Of a DNA stretch of 6,785 nucleotides, positions 1 to 6,785 are shown piece after piece. Location: the NCBI GenBank assembly GCA_028717465.1, contig JAQUNS010000030.1:1-6785 (forward strand), written 5' to 3'. Below the pieces are notes generated by a model. The model was given only the letters and a program-made list of their open reading frames with translations, did not search any database and was not told where the DNA came from. Within the stretch, counting starts at the first letter, position 1. Each line of letters begins with the position of its first letter. The position numbers and the translations under genes are program-made. The DNA is from Candidatus Omnitrophota bacterium. GTDB lineage: Bacteria > Omnitrophota > Gorgyraeia > Kaelpiales > Kaelpiaceae.

Positions 1-1810
1 AGCCGGAGTAGGCAAGACCGCAATCGTAGAGGGATTGGCTCAAAAGATAGTTTCCGGGGAGGTTCCGGAATTGCTCAGAAACAAAAGGATAGTGGCGTTG
101 GATTTAGCCCTTATGGTTGCAGGCACTAAGTATCGGGGGCAGTTCGAAGAGAGAATCAAGGCAGTTATGAGCGAAATCAAAAAATCAGAAAATATTATTC
201 TTTTCATAGACGAGCTGCATACTCTTGTCGGAGCCGGCGGCGCGGAAGGCGCTATAGACGCATCTAATATACTTAAGCCTGCTTTGGCTAGAGGAGAATT
301 GCAGTGTGTCGGAGCAACGACACTGGATGAATATAGAAAACATATCGAGAAAGACGCTGCCTTGGAAAGAAGGTTCCAGACTATAATCGTTGATGCTCCG
401 ACTGTAGATGAAACAATAGAGATACTCAAAGGTTTAAGAGATAAATACGAAGCCCATCACAGAGTGAAATTTACTGATCAGGCTATAATCTCTGCTGTCA
501 AGCTCTCAGACAGGTATATTACCGGAAGATTTTTGCCGGATAAAGCAATAGACCTTATCGATGAATCAGGTTCCAGAGCCAGGCTATCGGTATTAACCAT
601 GCCGCCCGAGCTTAAAGATTTAGAAGAAGAGGTGGAAAATATCAAGAAAGAAAAAGATTCTGCAATTAAAGCCCAGGATTTTGAGCGGGCTGCGAAACTA
701 AGAGATCAAGAGCGCGACACTAAAAAGGATTTGGAGCTAAAAAGAAAAGACTGGGAGAAAGTTAAATACGAAGAACAGCCGGTAGTGACCCCTGAAGATA
801 TAGCCGTTATTGTATCTAAATGGACCGGAGTGCCCCTGATGAAGCTTGAAGAGACCGAAAGCGAAAAGCTGCTTAAGATAGAAGATGATCTTTGTCAAAG
901 CGTAATCGGCCAAAGAGAAGCGATACATACTATTGCCCGGGCTATCCGCAGATCGCGTGCCGGCCTAAAAGATCCTAAACGTCCGATAGGAGCTTTTGTT
1001 TTTCTAGGACCTACCGGAGTCGGCAAGACTTTGCTGGCCAAAGTATTGGCTGAATTTTTATTTGGAGACGAAAATGCTTTGGTGCAGCTCGATATGTCTG
1101 AGTATATGGAAAAGTTTAACGTTTCCCGTCTGGTTGGGGCGCCCCCGGGCTATGTTGGTTACGAAGAAGGCGGGCAGTTGACAGAAAAAGTAAGGCGCAG
1201 GCCGTATTCGGTAGTTCTTTTAGACGAGATAGAGAAAGCCCATCCGGATGTGTTTAATATACTGCTTCAGGTTATGGAAGACGGCAGGCTTACTGACAGT
1301 TTTGGCAGACGGGTTGATTTCAGAAATTCGGTTTTAATTATGACATCCAATGTCGGAGCATCTCTGCTAAGGACGCAGGGCGCTATCGGATTTAAAACTA
1401 AGACTGACAGCGGAGCTATGGACTATAGCCTGATGAAAGAGAGGCTGCTGGATGAAGTCAAGAAAACATTCAAACCGGAATTCTTGAATAGAGTCGATGA
1501 TATTGTAGTGTTTCGGTCTTTGGAAAAAGAGCATCTTGTAAGCATATTAGACATCGAAATACAGAGTGTTAGAGACAGAATGCAAGAGAGGGGTTTGAGC
1601 GTAGAACTTACTCAGGAGGCTAAAGAATTTCTGGTCCAGAAAGGCTTTGACCCTATATTCGGAGCCAGGCCTTTAAAGCGCACAATTCAAAGGTATATAG
1701 AAGATCCTTTAGCCGAAGAGGTTATAGCTGGCAAATTCAAGCCTGCCGATGTAATTTTAATGAAAAAATCAAGCGACAAAGAAGAGCTGGAGTTTGATAG
1801 AAAAGCTTAA
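1..1810 (+). CDS. clpC: ClpC, Hsp100 AAA+ unfoldase of the Clp protease (5' partial)
   Basis: ATP-driven cytoplasmic unfoldase that threads proteins into the ClpP peptidase. The reading frame is open from base 2, so the TTG at 35 is internal; 602 residues are visible against about 810-850 for the family, and the N-domain plus the start of the first ATPase domain are missing. Visible residues (1 = Ala at base 2): D1 Walker A AGVGKT 1-6, D1 pore loop KYRG 43-46, Walker B ILFIDE 66-71, GATTLDEYR sensor region about 104-112, arginine-finger ERRF 122-125. A short middle region has a UVR-type motif (220-239, ...[12 protein letters not shown]...), unlike the long ClpB coil. D2 follows: Walker A GPTGVGKT 336-343, pore loop GYVGY 383-387, Walker B VVLLDE 404-409, sensor 1 TSN 448-450, FLNR arginine finger 494-497, sensor 2 GARPLKR 554-560. 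An IGF tripeptide at 462-464 lies where ClpP-binding loops occur, which supports a proteolytic partner rather than ClpB-like disaggregation. No frameshift seen. Confidence 0.95.
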   Translation, partial: AGVGKTAIVEGLAQKIVSGEVPELLRNKRIVALDLALMVAGTKYRGQFEERIKAVMSEIKKSENIILFIDELHTLVGAGGAEGAIDASNILKPALARGELQCVGATTLDEYRKHIEKDAALERRFQTIIVDAPTVDETIEILKGLRDKYEAHHRVKFTDQAIISAVKLSDRYITGRFLPDKAIDLIDESGSRARLSVLTMPPELKDLEEEVENIKKEKDSAIKAQDFERAAKLRDQERDTKKDLELKRKDWEKVKYEEQPVVTPEDIAVIVSKWTGVPLMKLEETESEKLLKIEDDLCQSVIGQREAIHTIARAIRRSRAGLKDPKRPIGAFVFLGPTGVGKTLLAKVLAEFLFGDENALVQLDMSEYMEKFNVSRLVGAPPGYVGYEEGGQLTEKVRRRPYSVVLLDEIEKAHPDVFNILLQVMEDGRLTDSFGRRVDFRNSVLIMTSNVGASLLRTQGAIGFKTKTDSGAMDYSLMKERLLDEVKKTFKPEFLNRVDDIVVFRSLEKEHLVSILDIEIQSVRDRMQERGLSVELTQEAKEFLVQKGFDPIFGARPLKRTIQRYIEDPLAEEVIAGKFKPADVILMKKSSDKEELEFDRKA

Positions 1811-1862
1811 CTTCTTTCTTGCGGCAATATTGTTTTCCAGCAATTTTATTTAAGAAATATAG

Positions 1863-3542
1863 ATGCGTATATCGCGGTTAATAAAAAGGCGTAAGCTGTT
1901 TTTGGTATTTTGGGCAGTCTTGTTATTATTTGCGATATCGGGCTATATTTTTTCCGGTTATTTGGCCAGTTTTATATTCGATCGTTTTAAATTATTAGAA
2001 GGCTCTAAATTATCTGCAAAGCGGTGCTTTTATTCTTTTAGCGATGGCATTGTTTTCAAAGGTTTTAAAGCATCTTTCTTAAAAGAGAGCATCATAATTC
2101 CGAGGCTCTCTGTAAAAAAAGAGAACGGTTTATTCTCTCTAATTATTGACGGAGCGGTTTTAGATGCTAAGCTGTTTGGAGGTTTTATGGCCAGCTACGG
2201 TGTCGCCGGTTCTAACGAAGCAATTATTTTGAAAGTGTATTTGAGCGATGTAAAAATAAAAATCCAAGATTCTTATCTTAATGTAAAAGAAGGATTTATT
2301 TATTCGGATGAATTGGGCGTTCACTGGGATCTGGAATTGAGCCACAACCTGGCTGGACTGAAGAGTAGAGGGTTTATCTCTAGTATTCAAAATAGATGCA
2401 ATTATACAGCTGATATTGATTTTATAGATTTAAGCATAGTCGGAGAGTATGATTTTAAAGATAATTTTTTAAGAGCAGAGTTATCGTTTGGCGAAGAAGC
2501 TCCTTTTTTAAAATCAAAAATATACGCAGTAGAATCTTCGGTGGGATGGAAGGAGAACAGGTTGTTTTTAAAAGATGTTTTATTTGGGCCTGTTTCTGCA
2601 GCAGGGCCCGTATTTTTTGACTTTAAAGAAAATATTAAATTCGACTGGGTTATTCAGGCGGGCGGTTATAATGCCAATGGGCTGCTTGATTTAAGCCGAG
2701 CCCAGGACAAGGTCAATCTTTATTTAAAAATATTGAAATTTAATATTAACGGGTCTGAGTTAATAACCAACTGTTATCTGGAATATGTTTTAAGCGACAG
2801 CGTTCTTAAGTTTCATTCTATCGGTACTGTTGTAAACAAAATGCCGTTTCCGGAAATTGATTTCAAATTAAAATTTTCCGATAACGAAGTGATATTGGAA
2901 GAGTTTAACTATCAAGGCGGTATCAGTTTAAACGGGAGCTGGAACTACGGTTTCGATTATAGTATTAGCGGAAAATTTAACAATTTCGATCTTCAGCATC
3001 TGGTATCTTTAATAGTGCCTTTATATGCCCGATATTTGAGCATTTCCAGGGTCGACGGCAGCTTTACCGTATTCTCTTATCAGGGCGAAAGCCTTACTGA
3101 TATTGTGCTTGATATTTCAGGCGGCAGGATAATAGATATCAGCTTTCAGAAAGGCAATCTGCGCCTCATAGGCAATTCCAGCTTTCTTGAATTTGTAAAT
3201 TCAGAATTGAGTATAGATGGTGAAAAAATGGCTTTTGAGGGCAGCTTAAACTTGGCAGAATTTCCCAATCCCGAGATGTGGAAAAACGTATATCTGGTGC
3301 CTGTTTCATCGTCTTATCCCTGGAGCACCATTTCTTTTGAAGATAGATTCGGGTCTAAAAAAATGTCTTTAGGCACAAAACTTAAAGAGAATGTCAAGCT
3401 CGATTATAATGTGGAATTTTCTGTCGATGAAAATTACAATAGGAATGAGGTGTCTTTAGAAATTATGGGCAAACCCAACTTGAAGCTTCGCCTTAAGGAA
3501 GGTGAAGAGATAATGGGACTGGAAAAAAGCATAAAATTTTAA
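1863..3542 (+). CDS. Short TamB/AsmA-like membrane-anchored periplasmic protein
   Basis: Probable inner-membrane-anchored periplasmic protein of the TamB/AsmA lipid-bridge type; function inferred, not recognised by name. Seen: basic N-terminus (RRK at 9-11), one hydrophobic segment about 12-38, then a long body of alternating hydrophobic and polar residues rich in G, S, N and D, as in beta-taco AsmA/TamB/YhdP proteins. No catalytic motif and no further membrane segment. The last 60 residues (about 500-559: LGTKL..NVKLDYNVEF..., ending SIKF) resemble the C-terminal end of the TamB domain (PF04357, formerly DUF490), including the terminal aromatic. At 559 residues it is less than half of E. coli TamB (about 1260) and near AsmA in size. 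The ATG directly follows an in-frame TAG (1860-1862), so no longer start exists; only a weak purine run (1852-1857) precedes it. The stop overlaps the mlaE start by one base (TAATG), tying it to lipid transport. Parts of it are more AT-rich than its neighbours. Alternative: an unrelated LptC- or AsmA-like beta protein. Confidence 0.58.
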   Translation: MRISRLIKRRKLFLVFWAVLLLFAISGYIFSGYLASFIFDRFKLLEGSKLSAKRCFYSFSDGIVFKGFKASFLKESIIIPRLSVKKENGLFSLIIDGAVLDAKLFGGFMASYGVAGSNEAIILKVYLSDVKIKIQDSYLNVKEGFIYSDELGVHWDLELSHNLAGLKSRGFISSIQNRCNYTADIDFIDLSIVGEYDFKDNFLRAELSFGEEAPFLKSKIYAVESSVGWKENRLFLKDVLFGPVSAAGPVFFDFKENIKFDWVIQAGGYNANGLLDLSRAQDKVNLYLKILKFNINGSELITNCYLEYVLSDSVLKFHSIGTVVNKMPFPEIDFKLKFSDNEVILEEFNYQGGISLNGSWNYGFDYSISGKFNNFDLQHLVSLIVPLYARYLSISRVDGSFTVFSYQGESLTDIVLDISGGRIIDISFQKGNLRLIGNSSFLEFVNSELSIDGEKMAFEGSLNLAEFPNPEMWKNVYLVPVSSSYPWSTISFEDRFGSKKMSLGTKLKENVKLDYNVEFSVDENYNRNEVSLEIMGKPNLKLRLKEGEEIMGLEKSIKF

Positions 3543-4309
3543 TGATAATAAAGAAAAATTTAGACGATTTTTTTTACTATATCGGCGGAATTTTTATGCT
3601 TATGGGCCATACCATATACTTACTTTTTGCCCGTAAACCCCGTTTTGATCTTCTTTATAAGCAGTTAGTTAGAGTGGGGTTAGAAAGTTTTCCGATAGTA
3701 TTTTTGACGTCGATATTTATAGGCATTGTAATAGCTCTTCAAAGCGCTTATCAGATGCAAAAACTATCAGCTGAAATTTATATTGCGGCACTGGTAGCTT
3801 TATCGGTAGTCAGAGAATTAGGCCCTGTTATTACCGGGCTTGTTGTGGCAGGCAGGGTAGGAGCTTCTGTGTCTGCAGAGCTTGGAACAATGAATGTTAC
3901 TGAGCAGATAGATGCTATGGAGGCTATGGCAACAGACCCTGTTCAGTATCTTGTAATTCCGCGTTTCTTAGCCCTTTTAATAATGCTGCCTATTTTAACT
4001 GTCTATGCAGATATTATAGGAATTCTGGGAGGCTTTTTAATAGGCGTTACTAAGCTCGGCATAGGCGCTACTCAATATATAAAGCTTACTTTTGAGGCGC
4101 TGTCCATGAAAGATATCTATAGCGGTTTTTCCAAGCCAATAGTCTTTGCTGTTATTATTGCTTTAATCTCGGCACAGGAGGGTTTTATTGCTAAAGGCGG
4201 AGCAGAAGGAGTAGGGAGAGCCACCACCCGTACGGTTGTTAATACTTTTATACTGATTATTATGGCGGACTGCTTGATAACGGCATTTTTTTATTTTATC
4301 CGGTTATGA
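3542..4309 (+). CDS. mlaE: MlaE-type ABC permease of an MCE lipid transporter
   Basis: Integral inner-membrane permease subunit, expected to dimerise under the MCE ring and pass phospholipid driven by MlaF. The 255 residues match the family's usual 250-265. The amphipathic N-terminal segment (1-47) is followed by hydrophobic stretches at about 48-68, 80-106, 138-168, 197-211 and 232-254. The family hallmark block lies at 88-126: SVVRELGPV, then AGRVGAS, SAELGTM and TEQIDAM, followed by DPVQYLVIPR at 132-141. The late GRATTRTVV segment (225-233) is also typical. I chose the ATG at 3542 because it gives a full-length N-terminal helix; Met20 and Met21 would remove part of it. The start shares one base with the upstream stop and has no good Shine-Dalgarno, so translation is probably coupled. 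Its own stop overlaps mlaF. No STAS-domain partner (MlaB) is encoded nearby. The permease call is firm; the direction of transport cannot be read from sequence. Confidence 0.94.
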   Translation: MIIKKNLDDFFYYIGGIFMLMGHTIYLLFARKPRFDLLYKQLVRVGLESFPIVFLTSIFIGIVIALQSAYQMQKLSAEIYIAALVALSVVRELGPVITGLVVAGRVGASVSAELGTMNVTEQIDAMEAMATDPVQYLVIPRFLALLIMLPILTVYADIIGILGGFLIGVTKLGIGATQYIKLTFEALSMKDIYSGFSKPIVFAVIIALISAQEGFIAKGGAEGVGRATTRTVVNTFILIIMADCLITAFFYFIRL

Positions 4310-5049
4310 TAAAAGTTGTTGATTTGCATAAGAAGTTCGGGAGCTTAGATGTTTTGACCGGTATCAATATCGATATCAATAAAGGCGAAACCTTTGTTAT
4401 CATAGGCCAAAGCGGCAGCGGGAAAAGCGTATTTTTAAAATTATTAATCAGTATCTTAAAGCCGGATAAAGGTGCAATTTATATAGAAGGAGAAGACATA
4501 GAGCAGCTTACGGAAAAAAAACTGCAGGGAGTGCGAATGAAGTTTGGGGTTGTTTTTCAGCACTCAGCGCTTTTTGATTCTCTAAGTGTATATGATAACG
4601 TAAATTTCAGCCTGGTTGAACATACCGATTTAAGCGAGGAACTGATAAGAGAAAGAGCCCAGGACTGCTTAAAGCTCGTGGGTTTGGAAGGCATAGAATC
4701 AAAGATGCCTGCCGAACTTAGCGGCGGCATGAAAAAAAGAGTTGCAATAGCCCGGGCTATTGTTTTAAATCCCAAGATAATTCTCTACGATGAGCCTACG
4801 ACAGGGCTGGACCCTGTGGTAGCATCCTCTATCAATCATATGATAAAAAAGCTGCAGAAAGAGATTAATGCGACATCTATTGTCGTAACGCATGATATGA
4901 ACAGCGCTTATTCAATAGCTGATAGAATAGCCATGCTTTACAATGGTAAAATTATTGAGATAGGTACTCCGGAGAGGATAAAGAATTCCAGCAATCCCTA
5001 TGTCAGGCAGTTTGTCAACGGAGACTCTGAGGGGCCAATATCTGTATAA
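4306..5049 (+). CDS. mlaF: MlaF-type ABC ATPase of an MCE lipid transporter
   Basis: Cytoplasmic ATPase that energises the MlaE permease. All ABC motifs are present in the 247 residues: Walker A GQSGSGKS 34-41, Q-loop Gln85 in VFQHSALF, signature LSGGM 138-142 (the GGM form is typical of MlaF), Walker B IILYDEP 158-164 with Glu163, D-loop TGLDP 166-170, and H-switch His196 in VVTHD. The C-terminal block PYVRQFVNGDSEGPI aligns by eye with the end of the E. coli MlaF core (RVRQFLDGIADGPV), but the protein stops about here, whereas E. coli MlaF runs on some 20 residues. The start ATG overlaps the mlaE stop (ATGA). The 25 bases before it are T-rich with no purine-rich Shine-Dalgarno, so it relies on termination-reinitiation after mlaE, giving matched amounts of both subunits. 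Alternative: ATPase of another MCE system such as TGD3/Mkl type; the role is the same. Confidence 0.94.
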   Translation: MIKVVDLHKKFGSLDVLTGINIDINKGETFVIIGQSGSGKSVFLKLLISILKPDKGAIYIEGEDIEQLTEKKLQGVRMKFGVVFQHSALFDSLSVYDNVNFSLVEHTDLSEELIRERAQDCLKLVGLEGIESKMPAELSGGMKKRVAIARAIVLNPKIILYDEPTTGLDPVVASSINHMIKKLQKEINATSIVVTHDMNSAYSIADRIAMLYNGKIIEIGTPERIKNSSNPYVRQFVNGDSEGPISV

Positions 5050-5050
5050 T
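5045..5050 (+). promoter_or_regulatory. Possible -10 box (TATAAT) for mlaD-radA
   Basis: A perfect TATAAT overlaps the mlaF stop codon and is directly preceded by TG (5043-5044). There is no recognisable -35 box at 16-18 bases upstream; the nearest match, TTGTCA at 5012-5017, lies 27 bases away, which is too far. If used, it would give mlaD and radA a transcript with a leader of roughly 45 bases containing the strong AGGAGG. Chance occurrence in AT-rich DNA is quite possible. Confidence 0.25.
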
Positions 5051-5089
5051 GGTGTACATTAACCAGTAATTAGAGTTAAATATTATCTC

Positions 5090-5095
5090 AGGAGG
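5090..5095 (+). promoter_or_regulatory. Strong Shine-Dalgarno of mlaD
   Basis: AGGAGG lies eight bases before the mlaD ATG. It is the only near-perfect ribosome site in the window and contrasts with the coupled starts of mlaE and mlaF, which have none. It fixes the mlaD start and suggests MlaD is made in excess of the permease and ATPase. Confidence 0.85.
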
Positions 5096-5103
5096 AAGTT
5101 GTT

Positions 5104-5880
5104 ATGGAATACTGGAGAAGGAGCGAATGGCGATTGGGTATTTTTATATCCTTCGGGATTGTTCTATTCGGAGCATTAGTTTTTACTATAAGCAATATAA
5201 ATTTTTTTCACAAAGGATATGAAATCAGGGCCCTGTTTAGGTTTGCCAGCGGAGTAGAGACCGGCGCTCCTGTCAGGCTGGCCGGAGTTAAGGTCGGAGA
5301 GGTTAAGGGCGTAAAAATAATATATGATCCTGAAGACGAGGCTCCGCTAGTCGAAGTTGATTTAATTATCGACCATAATGTCCTTATAAGGCAGAATGCC
5401 AACGTTCTTATAAGCACTTTGGGATTATTGGGAGAGAAGTATGTTGAGATTTTGCCTGGAGATAAGAACAAGCCGCTTCTAAAACATGGCGATTTTATTG
5501 TCGGATACGATTCTATACCTATCGCCAAGCTCTCGGATCTGGCTTATCAGATAGCCCAGAAATTAGACCAGACTATAGATTATTTAAAAGATATATTCTC
5601 AGAAGAGGAGAACAGGCAGAATTTAGAGCAGGCACTGTTTAACGTAAAAGTTTTAAGCGCTAACCTGAATGAGCTGGCTCTTGAAACCAATAAAATAGCG
5701 GTTAAAATAAATAACGGTGACGGCACGCTGGGAAGATTGTTTTCAGACGACACGCTTTACGAAGAGATTTTAGCCATAGTGAGAGATATTAAGAGGAATC
5801 CCTGGAAGCTGCTCAGGAAGACAAAAACAACCGAACCAGACGGTGATTCCGGTAACAAAGGCTATATACAACAGAGGTAA
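5104..5880 (+). CDS. mlaD: MlaD-type MCE-domain protein, inner-membrane anchored
   Basis: Single-MCE-domain protein of the lipid transporter, expected to form a hexameric ring on the periplasmic face of MlaE. Seen in 258 residues: short basic N-terminus with one membrane helix (about 11-30); MCE domain about 38-118, with the opening GYEIRALFRFASGVETGAPV region, LAGVKVGEV at 59-67 and a hydrophobic pore-loop region STLGLLGEKYVEI at 104-116; then a helical C-terminal region about 141-235 with leucine-rich heptad-like spacing that could extend the channel. A GDGTLGRLFSDD motif (205-216) and NPWKLL (232-237) are, in my experience, common in MlaD-like proteins of non-proteobacterial diderms. The last 20 residues are polar and probably disordered. 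It is longer than E. coli MlaD (183) but has no outer-membrane barrel. The ATG has AGGAGG eight bases upstream, the best ribosome site in the window. Only two bases separate its stop from radA. Confidence 0.92.
   Translation: MEYWRRSEWRLGIFISFGIVLFGALVFTISNINFFHKGYEIRALFRFASGVETGAPVRLAGVKVGEVKGVKIIYDPEDEAPLVEVDLIIDHNVLIRQNANVLISTLGLLGEKYVEILPGDKNKPLLKHGDFIVGYDSIPIAKLSDLAYQIAQKLDQTIDYLKDIFSEEENRQNLEQALFNVKVLSANLNELALETNKIAVKINNGDGTLGRLFSDDTLYEEILAIVRDIKRNPWKLLRKTKTTEPDGDSGNKGYIQQR
5873..5877 (+). promoter_or_regulatory. Shine-Dalgarno of radA, inside the mlaD 3' end
   Basis: AGAGG overlaps the last codons of mlaD and lies five bases before the GTG at 5883. It selects GTG over the in-frame TTG at 5889 as the radA start. 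Confidence 0.6.
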
Positions 5881-5882
5881 TT

Positions 5883-6785
5883 GTGAAATTGAAAAAACAG
5901 GCTGTGTTTATCTGTCAGAACTGCGGTTATCAGTCTAAGGGTTTTTTAGGACGGTGTCCGGAGTGCCAAAGCTGGGATTCCATGATCGAAGAGCTTAAAG
6001 AGCAGGAATCAAAGCTCACGGCCAGTTCAAAACCTGCCCAGCTTCTTTGCGATATCGGTTTCGAACGCAAGGACAGGTTTTCCACAGGAAACGGCGAATT
6101 CGATACTGTTTTAGGGGGAGGACTTGTAGCCGGATCTGTGGTTCTTTTAGGAGGACGGCCGGGCATAGGTAAATCTACTATAATGCTTCAGGTTGCCTGC
6201 AATATCGCTAGGACCAAAAAAAAAGTGCTATATGTCTCTGGAGAGGAGTCTTTGGCGCAGATAAAGATGCGGGCTACGAGATTGAGGATTGACGAAAAAG
6301 AAGAGCTTTATTTTTTATCTGAGACGAATCTGACATCCATTATTAATCAAGTCGAGTCTTTAAACCCTGAGTGCCTGGTGCTTGATTCTATACAGGTTGT
6401 CTACCATCCGGACCTTTCTTCGTCAGCAGGGACCATAAGCCAGGTTAAAGAGTCGGCCCAGGCTTTGACCAGGATTGCCAAAGACAGGGGCATAGCCGTT
6501 TTTTTAATCGGGCATGTTACCAAGGAGGGTTCGCTGGCCGGGCCCATGGTGCTGGAGCATATAGTCGATACTGTTCTTTACTTTGAAGGCGAAAGCTTTC
6601 TGTCTCACAGGATACTAAGGGCGATAAAAAACAGGTTTGGTTCCACAAACGAAATAGGTTTGTTTGAAATGGCAGAGAACGGTCTGCTTGAAGTCAAAAA
6701 TCCGTCTTCGCTGTTTATGCTGGAAGAGGAAGAGAATGCTGCCGGCAATATTGTAGTCTCTACTATGGAGGGGACCAGGCCCATT
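5883..6785 (+). CDS. radA: RadA, RecA-like branch-migration helicase (3' partial)
   Basis: Cytoplasmic recombination and repair ATPase that promotes branch migration of RecA intermediates. The frame stays open to the last base; 301 residues are visible of about 450-460, so the Lon-protease-like C-terminal domain is missing. Seen: N-terminal zinc finger CxxC-x10-CxxC (Cys11, 14, 25, 28) followed by the QSWDS that typically ends this finger; Walker A GRPGIGKS at 91-98; SGEES 119-123; Walker B LVLDSIQ 165-171 with Asp168; GHVTKEG 210-216; the RadA-specific KNRFG motif 249-253; EGTRP 296-300, where the Lon-like domain begins. The start is GTG at 5883, five bases after an AGAGG; the TTG at 5889 would sit 11 bases away and is less likely. 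It begins two bases after mlaD, so it should share that transcript. Arg92 stands in the P-loop where Asp, Glu or Asn is usual; this is a non-catalytic position. Confidence 0.96.
   Translation, partial: MKLKKQAVFICQNCGYQSKGFLGRCPECQSWDSMIEELKEQESKLTASSKPAQLLCDIGFERKDRFSTGNGEFDTVLGGGLVAGSVVLLGGRPGIGKSTIMLQVACNIARTKKKVLYVSGEESLAQIKMRATRLRIDEKEELYFLSETNLTSIINQVESLNPECLVLDSIQVVYHPDLSSSAGTISQVKESAQALTRIAKDRGIAVFLIGHVTKEGSLAGPMVLEHIVDTVLYFEGESFLSHRILRAIKNRFGSTNEIGLFEMAENGLLEVKNPSSLFMLEEEENAAGNIVVSTMEGTRPI

Noticed and set aside
40..429. Minus-strand open frame of 129 codons opposite clpC
   Set aside because: It lies wholly opposite the conserved D1 ATPase domain, and its translation is low-complexity Ser/Ile/Leu, as expected from antisense of real coding sequence.
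35..1810. TTG at 35 as the start of a short ClpC
   Set aside because: The frame is open back to base 2 and already encodes the Walker A motif AGVGKT upstream of this codon, so the gene is simply cut by the window edge.
1811..1862. Terminator or promoter in the clpC to TamB-like gap
   Set aside because: The only inverted repeat is TTTCTT/AAGAAA with a 31-base loop, too weak and AT-rich for a terminator. TTGCGG with a poor -10 such as AATTTT is not a credible promoter.
2160..2390. Minus-strand open frame of 76 codons opposite the TamB-like gene
   Set aside because: It is short, has no evident ribosome site of its own and lies inside a long + strand gene with a clear anchor and operon coupling.
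2586..2609. GGGCC...GGCCC hairpin inside the TamB-like gene
   Set aside because: It lies within continuous coding sequence, with a five-base stem and no following T-run.
5059..5080. TTAAC/GTTAA inverted repeat before mlaD as an operator or terminator
   Set aside because: Five AT-rich base pairs with no T-run; this is expected by chance in such sequence.
5930..6166. Minus-strand open frame opposite radA
   Set aside because: The opposite strand encodes the RadA zinc finger and Walker A in a continuous frame; the antisense translation is Pro/Ser-rich with no recognisable motif.

Overview
The window is a single head-to-tail run of six protein-coding genes on the + strand. It is open at both ends: clpC lacks its 5' part and radA lacks its 3' part. 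The order is clpC (partial) - TamB/AsmA-like membrane-anchored protein - mlaE - mlaF - mlaD - radA (partial). I see no RNA gene, IS element, CRISPR array or convincing terminator. The longest non-coding stretch is 54 bases, so the region is compact and probably one transcription unit or two nested ones.

The host is almost certainly a diderm (outer-membrane) bacterium, because a complete MCE-type lipid transport core (permease, ATPase, MCE protein) is present together with a TamB/AsmA-like protein. ClpC is the UVR-motif type, not ClpA. This mix fits groups such as Omnitrophota or other PVC-like or uncultured diderm lineages. The phylum is a guess from gene content only; no marker gene is complete enough to fix it.

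Layout: bases 1-1810 hold the AAA+ unfoldase ClpC from its first Walker A motif to the stop. A 52-base gap follows. Bases 1863-5049 hold three translationally linked genes: the TamB-like gene overlaps mlaE by one base (TAATG), and mlaE overlaps mlaF by four bases (ATGA). After a 54-base gap with a perfect TATAAT and a strong AGGAGG, mlaD runs from 5104 to 5880. radA begins two bases after the mlaD stop, at a GTG, and runs off the end.

Functionally, MlaE (membrane dimer), MlaF (ATPase dimer) and MlaD (expected hexameric MCE ring) should form an inner-membrane lipid pump. No MlaB, MlaC or MlaA gene accompanies them. The most interesting point is that the gene coupled to mlaE encodes a short protein with an N-terminal membrane anchor, a beta-rich body and a C-terminus resembling the end of TamB. 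This suggests a minimal system in which a small TamB-like bridge takes the place of the soluble shuttle MlaC and the outer-membrane protein MlaA. That functional link is inference. The flanking clpC and radA are stress and DNA-repair genes that are neighbours in many Firmicutes, and here the lipid cassette sits between them.
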